Origin: Candidatus Altimarinota bacterium
Lineage (GTDB): Bacteria; Patescibacteriota; Gracilibacteria; UBA1369; LOWO2-01-FULL-3
Assembly: GCA_029939035.1 (NCBI GenBank)
Contig: JAOZTS010000002.1
Span: 1-10,862 of the forward strand
DNA length: 10,862 nt
Direction: 5' to 3'
In this document: positions 1 through 5,417 of the stretch, one piece after another
Numbering within the stretch: the first letter of the stretch is position 1
How the letters are laid out: each line of letters starts with the position of its first letter
Position numbers and translations under genes: made by a program
The notes under the pieces: generated by a model
Told to the model about the DNA's origin: nothing
What the model saw: the letters and a program-made list of their open reading frames with translations, nothing else
Database searches by the model: none

Positions 1-745
1 CCTCTGGGGTCGGTATCACTTTTATTTTTGAGTTATTATTTACTTCTGCGATCACTTTTTCATGTAGCACCTCATCTGCATCTTTCGACGGAGGTTCTTG
101 GACAATTATAATATCTATATCAAAATTCTTTTCCTCAATTAGCCAATTCAAATACTTTGTAATTGTAGTAATGAATTTCTTTTTCGTATTTGGTTGCTGT
201 CTCAACGCGAGAATGACGGAGTTTCCGGATCGTTTCGCTGGTTTATATGGAATGTTGAAGGCTAAATCTGGTAGTACATGTATCTTTTTCGTTATTCCCA
301 GCAGTTTTAGTCTGTTTTTTGACTCCTGATCCCTTACCGCGATCAGTTTTGCTTTTTGAAATATGTACTTTACGAGCCATTTCCTAAAGCGTCCTTTCAA
401 CTCCCCTACGCTTTGTCCGTACATAATTACCGGTTTCTTGTAAAAATATGCCATTAATGCTTGAACTCCCCATATTATATTTGCTTTCAAAGTTAAACTC
501 CCAAACAATCCCCCACCTCCAAGAATAAAATAGTCGCAACCCTTTACTAATTTCTTGGTCTTTCTTTCTGATTTGAAAAATGATTTCATTAGGCTTCTGA
601 AGCCGGACGGAAATTTTTCGTCATCCTTCAAAACCGTGATTTCCGCCTCCTTAGTGCTGTTTTTGATTGCATTCAGCAAGCCCTCGAGAATCATTTCATC
701 TCCAATATTTCCTGCCCCATAATTTCCAGTAATTACTATTTTCAT
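1..745 (-). CDS. csaB: CsaB-type polysaccharide pyruvyl transferase (3' end outside window)
   Basis: Members of this family transfer pyruvate from phosphoenolpyruvate onto a sugar of a cell-wall polysaccharide; CsaB makes the ketal that anchors S-layer-homology proteins. My reading of the reverse strand starts MKIVITGNYGAGNIGDEMIL, the family's N-terminal glycine-rich GNxGDE motif (residues 7-17). It continues with a hydrophobic strand ending in GGGGLFG (about residues 74-80), then a YGQSVG segment and AVRDQES followed by a leucine-rich stretch, all typical of the family. About 248 codons are visible of a usual 350-400, so the C-terminal part lies beyond base 1. The ATG overlaps the TGA of rnhB by four bases (ATGA), so translation is probably coupled and the gene is the third of the rplS-rnhB operon. 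The family assignment is good. The specific csaB role, as opposed to a related WcaK-type exopolysaccharide enzyme, is an inference. Confidence 0.78.
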   Translation of the reverse strand, partial: MKIVITGNYGAGNIGDEMILEGLLNAIKNSTKEAEITVLKDDEKFPSGFRSLMKSFFKSERKTKKLVKGCDYFILGGGGLFGSLTLKANIIWGVQALMAYFYKKPVIMYGQSVGELKGRFRKWLVKYIFQKAKLIAVRDQESKNRLKLLGITKKIHVLPDLAFNIPYKPAKRSGNSVILALRQQPNTKKKFITTITKYLNWLIEEKNFDIDIIIVQEPPSKDADEVLHEKVIAEVNNNSKIKVIPTPE

Positions 746-1338
746 ACCTTAATCTTATAAGTTTTTCGGTGTATTTCGCAACGTCCGAATTTTTTAACAT
801 TCTTTCTGTGGATTCTGGTTCCGTATCCCTTATGAATCTCGAAGCCGTATTTGTCGTATTCTAATGCGTAATACTTCATGATCATGTCTCGTGATACCTT
901 GGCCAGAACTGATGCTGCCGCGATTGATTTTATGATTTGGTCGCCCTTGATTACTGTTAAAAACTTGATGTCTAGTATTTGTTTGTCATTTCCATCAATC
1001 AAGGCAATATCTGGCTTGTATCTCAGCTCTTCGACGCAATTGTAGTTCGCAAGCTTTACTGCTTCTACTATATTTATCTTGTCTATTCGTGTGTGTGGAA
1101 TAATTGAAATCGAGAAATCTAAGGAGTTTCTGACTATTAGCTCAAACAATTCATCTCTCTTTTTCTCTTTTAATAATTTTGAGTCTTTTAGTCCTGGTAA
1201 TTTAGCGTTTTCTTTCAAAATTACTGCAGCACAAACTAGAGGACCGGCAAGTGGGCCTCGTCCTGCCTCGTCGATCCCTACAACAATATCGCATCCTATG
1301 CTTCTCAGCCTAGATTCTATAGGAACGAATGGTGCCAT
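742..1338 (-). CDS. rnhB: Ribonuclease HII
   Basis: RNase HII cleaves the RNA strand of RNA-DNA hybrids and removes single ribonucleotides misincorporated in DNA; it is cytoplasmic and metal-dependent. The 198-residue length is normal for the family. The GIDEAGRGPLAGP motif at residues 21-33 supplies D23 and E24. The third acid is D115 in ALIDG and the fourth is D151 in VSRD, completing the DEDD site. The C-terminal HKGYGTRIH...FGRCEIHR block (residues 169-191) is also characteristic. The ATG lies 16 nt after the rplS stop with no Shine-Dalgarno. The order rplS-rnhB is common in bacteria, and the 3' end overlaps the csaB start by 4 bp, so the three genes form one operon. All catalytic residues are present and nothing suggests inactivation. 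Confidence 0.95.
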   Translation of the reverse strand: MAPFVPIESRLRSIGCDIVVGIDEAGRGPLAGPLVCAAVILKENAKLPGLKDSKLLKEKKRDELFELIVRNSLDFSISIIPHTRIDKINIVEAVKLANYNCVEELRYKPDIALIDGNDKQILDIKFLTVIKGDQIIKSIAAASVLAKVSRDMIMKYYALEYDKYGFEIHKGYGTRIHRKNVKKFGRCEIHRKTYKIKV

Positions 1339-1354
1339 AATCTGGATTTAAACT

Positions 1355-1951
1355 TTACTCTTTCTTCTCTGCTTCCTCTGCTGCAGGTGCTTCCTCTGTG
1401 GCTTCTGCAGGTGCTTCCGCCTCTTCCTTTGGAGCTTCTTCCTTTGGAGCTTCTTCGGTTTTAGTTTCTTCTTCTGCTGCTTCTACAGGAGTTTCCGCCT
1501 CTTCCTTTGGAGTTTCTTCTGTTGTAGCAGTTGCTTCCGTCTCTGATTCTTCCTCAGTAGCCTTTTCTTCAGCTAATTCCTCAATTGAATCCTCTAATTC
1601 CTTTTCACTAACGAATGTTTCTTTTAGTCTTGCTGATTTACCAGATCTTTCCCTCATGTAATAGAGCTTTGATCTTCGCACTTTAGATTTCTTTTTAACC
1701 TCAATTTTAACAATATTTGTAGAATAAAGTGGAAAAATCCTTTCTACACCTATTCCACCAACGTTTTTTCGTACTGTAATTGTTTTGTCTGCGCCATATC
1801 CGCTATTTATCTTGATCACCAAACCTTCGAAGATCTGGATACGTTCTTTTTCTCCTTCTTTGATTTTTTGGTGTATTTTTACCGTATATCCAGGTTGGAT
1901 TACTGGTACTTTTTTCACCGCTAGTTTTTGAATATCCTGTAAAACGTTCAT
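1355..1951 (-). CDS. rplS: 50S ribosomal protein L19 with long acidic C-terminal tail
   Basis: L19 sits at the 30S-50S interface. Residues 1-113 are a complete L19: [16 protein letters not shown] at the N-terminus, FEGLVI (41-46), the TVRKN strand (59-63), the signature [10 protein letters not shown] (68-77) and [18 protein letters not shown] (91-108). Family members usually stop near residue 115. Here about 85 residues follow (115-198) of almost pure Glu/Ala/Thr/Pro/Lys with EEAPK-type repeats. I chose the ATG at 1951 over an in-frame TTG at 1984. The ATG gives the canonical L19 N-terminus, while the TTG falls between the -35 and -10 of the predicted promoter. No Shine-Dalgarno is present and the predicted leader is about 16 nt. 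First gene of rplS-rnhB-csaB. The acidic tail is presumably disordered; its role is unknown. Confidence 0.95.
   Translation of the reverse strand: MNVLQDIQKLAVKKVPVIQPGYTVKIHQKIKEGEKERIQIFEGLVIKINSGYGADKTITVRKNVGGIGVERIFPLYSTNIVKIEVKKKSKVRRSKLYYMRERSGKSARLKETFVSEKELEDSIEELAEEKATEEESETEATATTEETPKEEAETPVEAAEEETKTEEAPKEEAPKEEAEAPAEATEEAPAAEEAEKKE
1401..1513 (-). repeat. Internal coding repeats in the rplS acidic tail
   Basis: A 15-bp unit (plus strand CTTCCTTTGGAGCTT) occurs twice in perfect tandem at 1423-1437 and 1438-1452, and a near copy lies at about 1500-1514. A larger 32-bp copy pair, 1401-1432 and 1479-1510, differs at only three positions. The units keep the reading frame and encode EEAPK/EEAE-type blocks, so the L19 tail appears to have grown by in-frame duplication. 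Confidence 0.8.
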
Positions 1952-1973
1952 TTGTGTGATTAATTGCCAGTGC

Positions 1974-2002
1974 AATATACTCAAGGTGAACGTTTAAATC
2001 AA
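1974..2002 (-). promoter_or_regulatory. Sigma-70-type promoter of the rplS operon
   Basis: On the minus strand TTGATT (2002-1997) and TATATT (1979-1974) are separated by exactly 17 bp. The start of transcription would be near 1967, giving a leader of about 16 nt before the ATG at 1951. The TTG at 1984 lies inside the spacer, which argues against it as the rplS start. Predicted from sequence only. Confidence 0.55.
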
Positions 2003-2035
2003 GGGGATTTATTCTTTTTTGTGCCCAACGCTTGC

Positions 2036-2064
2036 TTGACATTATCGTCATTTTGTACTATATT
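2036..2064 (+). promoter_or_regulatory. Sigma-70-type promoter of the metalloprotease gene
   Basis: A consensus -35 TTGACA (2036-2041), a 17-bp spacer and a TATATT -10 (2059-2064) predict a start near 2071, about 14 nt before the ATG at 2085. The leader is AT-rich with no Shine-Dalgarno. It diverges from the rplS promoter; the two -35 boxes are 33 bp apart. Confidence 0.6.
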
Positions 2065-2084
2065 TTAGCGCATTTCAATTTATT

Positions 2085-3047
2085 ATGAATAATACACCAG
2101 ATACAGCTAGCGAAAGCGAAATCTCAGGCCCAAAACTGAGCAGATTGGGTGTGTTTGGTAGAGGTGTGAAGGATATGATAGCTGTTACAGCTTTGAGTCT
2201 GATGGCAGTGCTTAGCGCATGTCAATTTAACCAAGGAGAGGATCCTAAAAAAGAAGCAATTGAAAGGTGCTACGACCCTGATCATAGGGCCCAGTACCCA
2301 TTCAACCAAAATATTTTCGTGGCGCTGGCGGTACATATTGTAATGAATAGTGATGGAACCTCAAATATTGACGAAGACAGTATAAAGGAGAATATAACGG
2401 ACATTAGACGGGTTTATGGTGATATGATCAGAGATTTCTATGTTGCTAGGGTACGAAGAGTTCCAGAGACTACGCTACAGCCTTATATGATTCCCGATGA
2501 ATCTCGTGAAGACTATGAAGAAAGACTGAAGGCATATATAGACGAACATGGTACAGATGGCGCAGTGGATATCATGTATGTTCCTGGCAATACTGGAGTT
2601 AGCGGAACGTATTTAACTACGCCCGCTGGTGAAGAATTCTTGGTTCTGTATACGAATGATAGAGGTGAGACATACCTCAAAAAGGCAGCTGCGCATGAAT
2701 TAGGGCATTTATTGGAGTTAAAGCATCCGTTTGAGGGAGATGGTGATGGCTTGGGCGACACAATTAATTATAGTCAGGCATGCGCTCATGTTCAATCAAT
2801 AGTCACCTATATGGTGGGTAATGTTTGTATGGCTGCGTGTGGAGATGGTCCAGATGGAAAACCGGGTTCAAATGCGGCTCCGGCTAACCTCATGGATTAC
2901 AATATTTGCCGTGGAGATCTGGGGCAGACTCTGCAGGTTTACCCTGAGGAGCTAACATACGACCAAATAGGATTTGCGAACTGTGTTTTGAATTCAGCAA
3001 AAACTTACTTGGTTAATCCTGGGCTTCCTGAGGTAGATTTTGAATAG
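2085..3047 (+). CDS. Putative lipid-anchored M43-like (pappalysin-type) zinc metalloprotease
   Basis: The 320-residue protein carries a hydrophobic segment (31-45) ending in a lipobox LSA-C46, so I infer an exported lipoprotein. The n-region of about 30 residues is unusually long, but the start fits the promoter and no later methionine keeps the basic residues. HELGHLLELKH (204-214) gives zinc ligands H204, H208 and H214 and catalytic E205. NLMDY (268-272) fits the metzincin Met-turn with M270, and the downstream TYDQIGFAN resembles the end of M43 domains. Six cysteines (62, 233, 248, 252, 275, 300) could form disulfides outside the cell. An acidic DGDGLGD stretch (219-225) follows the third histidine and may bind calcium. 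The usual metzincin glycine (HExxHxxGxxH) is glutamate here (E211). It stands alone between divergent rplS and a convergent regulator. The metzincin call is firm; M43 is the best but unverified family. Confidence 0.75.
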   Translation: MNNTPDTASESEISGPKLSRLGVFGRGVKDMIAVTALSLMAVLSACQFNQGEDPKKEAIERCYDPDHRAQYPFNQNIFVALAVHIVMNSDGTSNIDEDSIKENITDIRRVYGDMIRDFYVARVRRVPETTLQPYMIPDESREDYEERLKAYIDEHGTDGAVDIMYVPGNTGVSGTYLTTPAGEEFLVLYTNDRGETYLKKAAAHELGHLLELKHPFEGDGDGLGDTINYSQACAHVQSIVTYMVGNVCMAACGDGPDGKPGSNAAPANLMDYNICRGDLGQTLQVYPEELTYDQIGFANCVLNSAKTYLVNPGLPEVDFE

Positions 3048-3052
3048 GGGCT

Positions 3053-3613
3053 TTAGGCTTTGGCGAATTTGTCGATGAGGATTTGGTTTTCTGGATCTGC
3101 AATTATTTCTGCTATGAATTTATCATTGCACTCTCTTCTATATTTGAAGTCCTCTTCATTCATTATTGTGAATTTCACAGATCTTTTGGTTCTCAGATCT
3201 TCGCTCAGGTATTTTGAGAATCGATCTTTGTCTAGATTTCCAACTATTAGCATGTCTACAGTCTCAGTGTCTTTGTTCAGGAATTGTCCAGACAAAGCCA
3301 ATAACTTGATGTCCCCCATTTTGGCTATATCTTTTGTTATTTTGTCTTGAGATGAGACAGCTTTTAGAATTATGCCCCTGAGTTCATCAAGGAAGATAAA
3401 GTTTTTGTTCACATGGTAGTATTTTTTCCTGTTTTTTGCCCTAGCCTTGAGAAGACCCATCTTTTTCAGATTCTCTAATTCTCTTCGCACGGAATTAATT
3501 TGTTCATCTAATTTTCGCGTAAGTTCGCGAATAAAGTACTCCTCATCGATGTTTAGTAGGAATACAGTCAATAATTTTATGCGGGTATTAGATGTAAAAA
3601 GCCGCTTTAGCAT
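3053..3613 (-). CDS. Winged-helix transcriptional regulator with degenerate nucleotidyltransferase-like domain
   Basis: The 186-residue protein has an N-terminal winged helix-turn-helix (about 1-70): helices around FTSNTRIKLLTVFLL and YFIRELTRKL, a recognition helix near NSVRRELENLKKMG, and a wing RAKNRKKYYHVN. Residues 75-186 match a domain often attached to such regulators in candidate-phylum genomes, with LLALSGQF (104-111), VDMLIVG (119-125), a DFKYRR segment (155-160) and a helical end. The fold resembles a minimal nucleotidyltransferase, but only one acid (D120) is present, where catalytic members have a DxD pair after a GS motif. I infer a sensing rather than enzymatic role. Its stop is 5 nt from that of the convergent protease gene. 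The region upstream of its start is full of short repeats, suggesting self-regulation. No target can be named from the sequence. Confidence 0.7.
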   Translation of the reverse strand: MLKRLFTSNTRIKLLTVFLLNIDEEYFIRELTRKLDEQINSVRRELENLKKMGLLKARAKNRKKYYHVNKNFIFLDELRGIILKAVSSQDKITKDIAKMGDIKLLALSGQFLNKDTETVDMLIVGNLDKDRFSKYLSEDLRTKRSVKFTIMNEEDFKYRRECNDKFIAEIIADPENQILIDKFAKA

Positions 3614-3638
3614 TGTTCCCTATTTATAATTGCCCTGC

Positions 3639-3680
3639 AACGTATACAAAAAGTATACATTACATTTCGTAACGTACATT
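3639..3680. promoter_or_regulatory. Candidate operator region upstream of the winged-helix regulator
   Basis: The 93-bp gap before the regulator holds a perfect inverted repeat GTATAC-AAAAA-GTATAC (3642-3658). AACGTA occurs twice exactly 32 bp apart (3639-3644, 3671-3676), and TACATT three times (3656-3661, 3661-3666, 3675-3680). On the minus strand a -10-like TATACT (3657-3652) overlaps the inverted repeat, without a good -35 upstream. A second -10-like TATAAA (3628-3623) lies close to the start codon. The arrangement suggests binding by a dimeric regulator, most simply the adjacent gene product. Confidence 0.45.
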
Positions 3681-3706
3681 TTTTTTAAACGGATTGCAAT
3701 ATTTTT

Positions 3707-3949
3707 TTATTCAAAATCTGCCTCGTCGTCTTCATCAGTGGTATCAAAGACTTTTGCCATGAATGCGTGGTAGAAGAGTCCGGTAATAATTCCTATCACT
3801 GAGAACCCTAATATTACAATTGTTGGATTGGATTTAACTGGGAAGAAAAAGAAGGTCAATAATGAGCATTGGGCCTGAATGTTTCCAAAGGCAATAACCA
3901 ATATCAGTACAGTACAAATGATTGATCCTGCTAAATAAAATGCTTTCAT
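3707..3949 (-). CDS. Small two-helix membrane protein, LapA/DUF1049-like
   Basis: This 80-residue protein has two predicted membrane helices, about residues 5-22 (AGSIICTVLILVIAFGN) and 43-66 (TIVILGFSVIGIITGLFY). They are joined by a short hydrophobic loop rich in phenylalanine, and a strongly acidic tail DTTDEDDEADFE follows (69-80). The topology resembles LapA-type (DUF1049) proteins: a first helix ending in an AFxN-like motif, an FFFFPV-like strand, then a glycine-containing second helix. In proteobacteria LapA works in lipopolysaccharide assembly; that role cannot be assumed here. It lies 34 nt after the tig stop on the same strand with no terminator seen, so it is probably co-transcribed with tig. 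No Shine-Dalgarno precedes the ATG. The family match is by topology and a few residues only. Confidence 0.6.
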   Translation of the reverse strand: MKAFYLAGSIICTVLILVIAFGNIQAQCSLLTFFFFPVKSNPTIVILGFSVIGIITGLFYHAFMAKVFDTTDEDDEADFE

Positions 3950-3983
3950 AGGTTTAAGGTTTTATGTTGTAACTATTTTATCC

Positions 3984-5255
3984 TTATGCAAGGACTTTAT
4001 CAAATAGTTTTCTTAGTGCAAGTTTGTTTTTGAGTTGATTCTTCATCTCGCCATCCTTGTACTCTTTGTCGATTTTGTCTGATTCTGCAGGTGGATACTG
4101 AGCTTTTATCTTTTCTAATTCTTTTTTTATATCGTCTTCTTTTACTTCAATTTTCTCCTCTTTAATTATGTACTGAAGTGCAAGCCTGACTTTGATTCTC
4201 TTTTCAGCTTCAGGTTTATATTTTTTTCTAAGGTCGTCCTCCGTTGTTTTTGATTGTTCTAGGAATTTCTCAAATTCCAGACCTTTCATTTGGATATCCT
4301 CTCTCATTTCTTGGAGTATGTATTCAGATTCCTCCTCTATCAGAGCTTCAGGAAGCTCTACTTTTACCTTTTTTAATAATTCCTCAATGTATTGGTTTTC
4401 TCTTTCCCTGATTGTCTCTGTGTCTTTTCTGGCCTTAATATTCTTTTCGATTTCTCCCTCAAAGTCTTTTACTGACTGCTTTTTTCCAGTCATTTTCTCT
4501 ATAAACTCCTCGTTTATTTCAGGTTCTGAGCCCTCTTCTACGCTTAAAAGTTCCACTTTGAATTTAATTTCCTTACCTTGAAAATCTTTTTTTCCGTAAT
4601 CTTTTGGAAAAGTAATGTCGAACTCTTTTTTCTCACCCTTCTTCATTCCTATAATTTCGTCTTCGAATCCTGGAATTAGACTATCCCCTCCTAGAACTAC
4701 TGGATGGTTCTGACTTTTAGTGTTTGGAATTGCCTTTCCGTCCTTTTCAAACCCCTCAAAGTTCACTTCAGCCCTATCCTCCTTTTTCGCAGCCCTATCA
4801 ACTTCCTTGTACTGAGTCCCGTGTTTTTTCATGTCGGCAAGCACGGCCTCTATGTCTTTTTTGTCTACTTTTACTTCTTTCTCCTTGATTTTGATTGATT
4901 TGTGATCTTTTACCTCTACTTCCGGCATTGTAGCCACAGTCGCTGTGTATGTAAGTGGAGAATCTTTGTCGATTTTGACTTTTGGTCGTGATACAACTTG
5001 GATTTTCTCTTTCATCACTACCTCTGAGTATGTCCTTTGGATAGCGATTTCCTGAGTGTGAGCCTCGATGTATTTCTTTTCAACGTATTGCTCTAGTACG
5101 TGTGGTGGTACGTGCCCCGGTCTAAATCCTTTTACTTTTACCTCTTTTGAAATGTCATCACAGGCTTTTTTTCTGTAACCATCCATGTTTTCTTCTGGAA
5201 CAGTGATTGTAATTTCTACTTCTGACTTAGCAAGTTTTTTAACTTTGTATTCCAT
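3984..5255 (-). CDS. tig: Trigger factor (ribosome-associated chaperone and peptidyl-prolyl isomerase)
   Basis: Trigger factor binds L23 at the ribosomal exit tunnel and shields nascent chains. The 423-residue protein has all three domains. The ribosome-binding domain (about 1-115) carries the signature GFRPGHVPPHVL at 43-54. An FKBP-type isomerase domain (about 160-240) shows RAEVNFEGF, PVVLGGDSLIPGFED (185-199) and GMKKGEKKEFDITFP (203-217). A long, highly charged helical C-terminal domain (about 245-423) forms the chaperone cradle. Length is close to the E. coli protein (432). The ATG at 5255 has no Shine-Dalgarno and is preceded by an AT-rich leader. The gene is the first of a minus-strand group with the small membrane protein and possibly the regulator. 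The usual tig-clpP-clpX arrangement is not present. Confidence 0.95.
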   Translation of the reverse strand: MEYKVKKLAKSEVEITITVPEENMDGYRKKACDDISKEVKVKGFRPGHVPPHVLEQYVEKKYIEAHTQEIAIQRTYSEVVMKEKIQVVSRPKVKIDKDSPLTYTATVATMPEVEVKDHKSIKIKEKEVKVDKKDIEAVLADMKKHGTQYKEVDRAAKKEDRAEVNFEGFEKDGKAIPNTKSQNHPVVLGGDSLIPGFEDEIIGMKKGEKKEFDITFPKDYGKKDFQGKEIKFKVELLSVEEGSEPEINEEFIEKMTGKKQSVKDFEGEIEKNIKARKDTETIRERENQYIEELLKKVKVELPEALIEEESEYILQEMREDIQMKGLEFEKFLEQSKTTEDDLRKKYKPEAEKRIKVRLALQYIIKEEKIEVKEDDIKKELEKIKAQYPPAESDKIDKEYKDGEMKNQLKNKLALRKLFDKVLA

Positions 5256-5267
5256 ATTTGATTGTTT

Positions 5268-5309
5268 TTAATTAAAAGGTGTTGACAGGAAGAGTGAAAG
5301 TACTATCAT
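5268..5309 (-). other. Possible 13-codon leader ORF upstream of tig
   Basis: On the predicted tig transcript the first ATG opens a 13-codon frame, MIVLSLFLSTPFN, ending in TAA 12 nt before the tig ATG. The ATG lies in the loop of a possible hairpin (AGTAC at 5299-5303 with GTACT at 5313-5317). No Shine-Dalgarno is present, and so short a frame can arise by chance. I list it as a possibility only. Confidence 0.2.
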
Positions 5310-5320
5310 GGGGTACTCGA

Positions 5321-5335
5321 TGGACTTCAAGTCCA
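5321..5335. promoter_or_regulatory. Perfect inverted repeat at the predicted 5' end of the tig mRNA
   Basis: TGGACTT-C-AAGTCCA is a perfect inverted repeat. As RNA it would form a stem of six pairs with a 3-nt loop. The predicted tig start site (about 5333) falls at its edge, so the transcript would begin with this hairpin. It could stabilise the mRNA end, or as DNA serve as a protein-binding site next to the -10 box. Confidence 0.45.
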
Positions 5336-5339
5336 GGAA

Positions 5340-5368
5340 ATCTTACAGGCAGAAAGCCGTTTTGACAA
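5340..5368 (-). promoter_or_regulatory. Sigma-70-type promoter of tig
   Basis: On the minus strand TTGTCA (5368-5363) and TAAGAT (5345-5340) are separated by 17 bp. Transcription would start near 5333, leaving a leader of about 77 nt, longer than for the neighbouring promoters. The -35 box directly abuts the -35 of the opposite promoter. A nearer alternative with a TTTAAT -10 has no convincing -35. Confidence 0.45.
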
Positions 5369-5397
5369 TTGTTTTTTGGACCGATTTCTGGTAAAAT
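5369..5397 (+). promoter_or_regulatory. Extended -10 promoter of the giant coiled-coil gene
   Basis: TTGTTT (5369-5374), a 17-bp spacer and TAAAAT (5392-5397) preceded by TGG (5389-5391) make a good extended -10 promoter. The start would be near 5404, giving a leader of about 14 nt before the ATG at 5418. The in-frame TTG at 5376 lies between the two boxes, so it is unlikely to be translated. Confidence 0.6.
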
Positions 5398-5417
5398 TAT
5401 TAGATAATATTATATCT

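Noticed and set aside
742..1338. UGA read as glycine (Gracilibacteria-type code)
   Set aside because: RNase HII ends at TGA with a normal family C-terminus, overlapping the next start as ATGA. No other gene needs UGA readthrough.
1398..1661. Plus-strand serine-rich open frame
   Set aside because: It is the reverse complement of the Glu/Ala repeat tail of L19, where GAA/GCA-type codons read as Ser/Ala on the other strand. It has no promoter or family match.
1952..1984. Upstream TTG start for rplS
   Set aside because: It adds residues not found in L19 and lies between the -35 and -10 of the predicted promoter.
1803..2051. Minus-strand 82-residue open frame over the rplS start and promoter
   Set aside because: It overlaps the rplS coding start in another frame and covers the divergent promoters. 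It shows no family features.
3041..3062. Bidirectional terminator between the convergent protease and regulator genes
   Set aside because: Only 5 nt separate the two stops, and I find no GC-rich stem with a T-run on either strand.
5282..5377. Plus-strand small RNA or tRNA between tig and the giant gene
   Set aside because: A TTGACA-N16-TATCAT promoter-like pair (5282-5309), two hairpins and T-runs are present. No tRNA cloverleaf can be built, the GGC-AGAAA-GCC stem is too weak for a terminator, and the same bases are better explained by the two divergent promoters.
5376..5417. Upstream TTG start for the giant coiled-coil gene
   Set aside because: It lies inside the predicted promoter spacer, upstream of the predicted transcription start, so it would not be in the mRNA.
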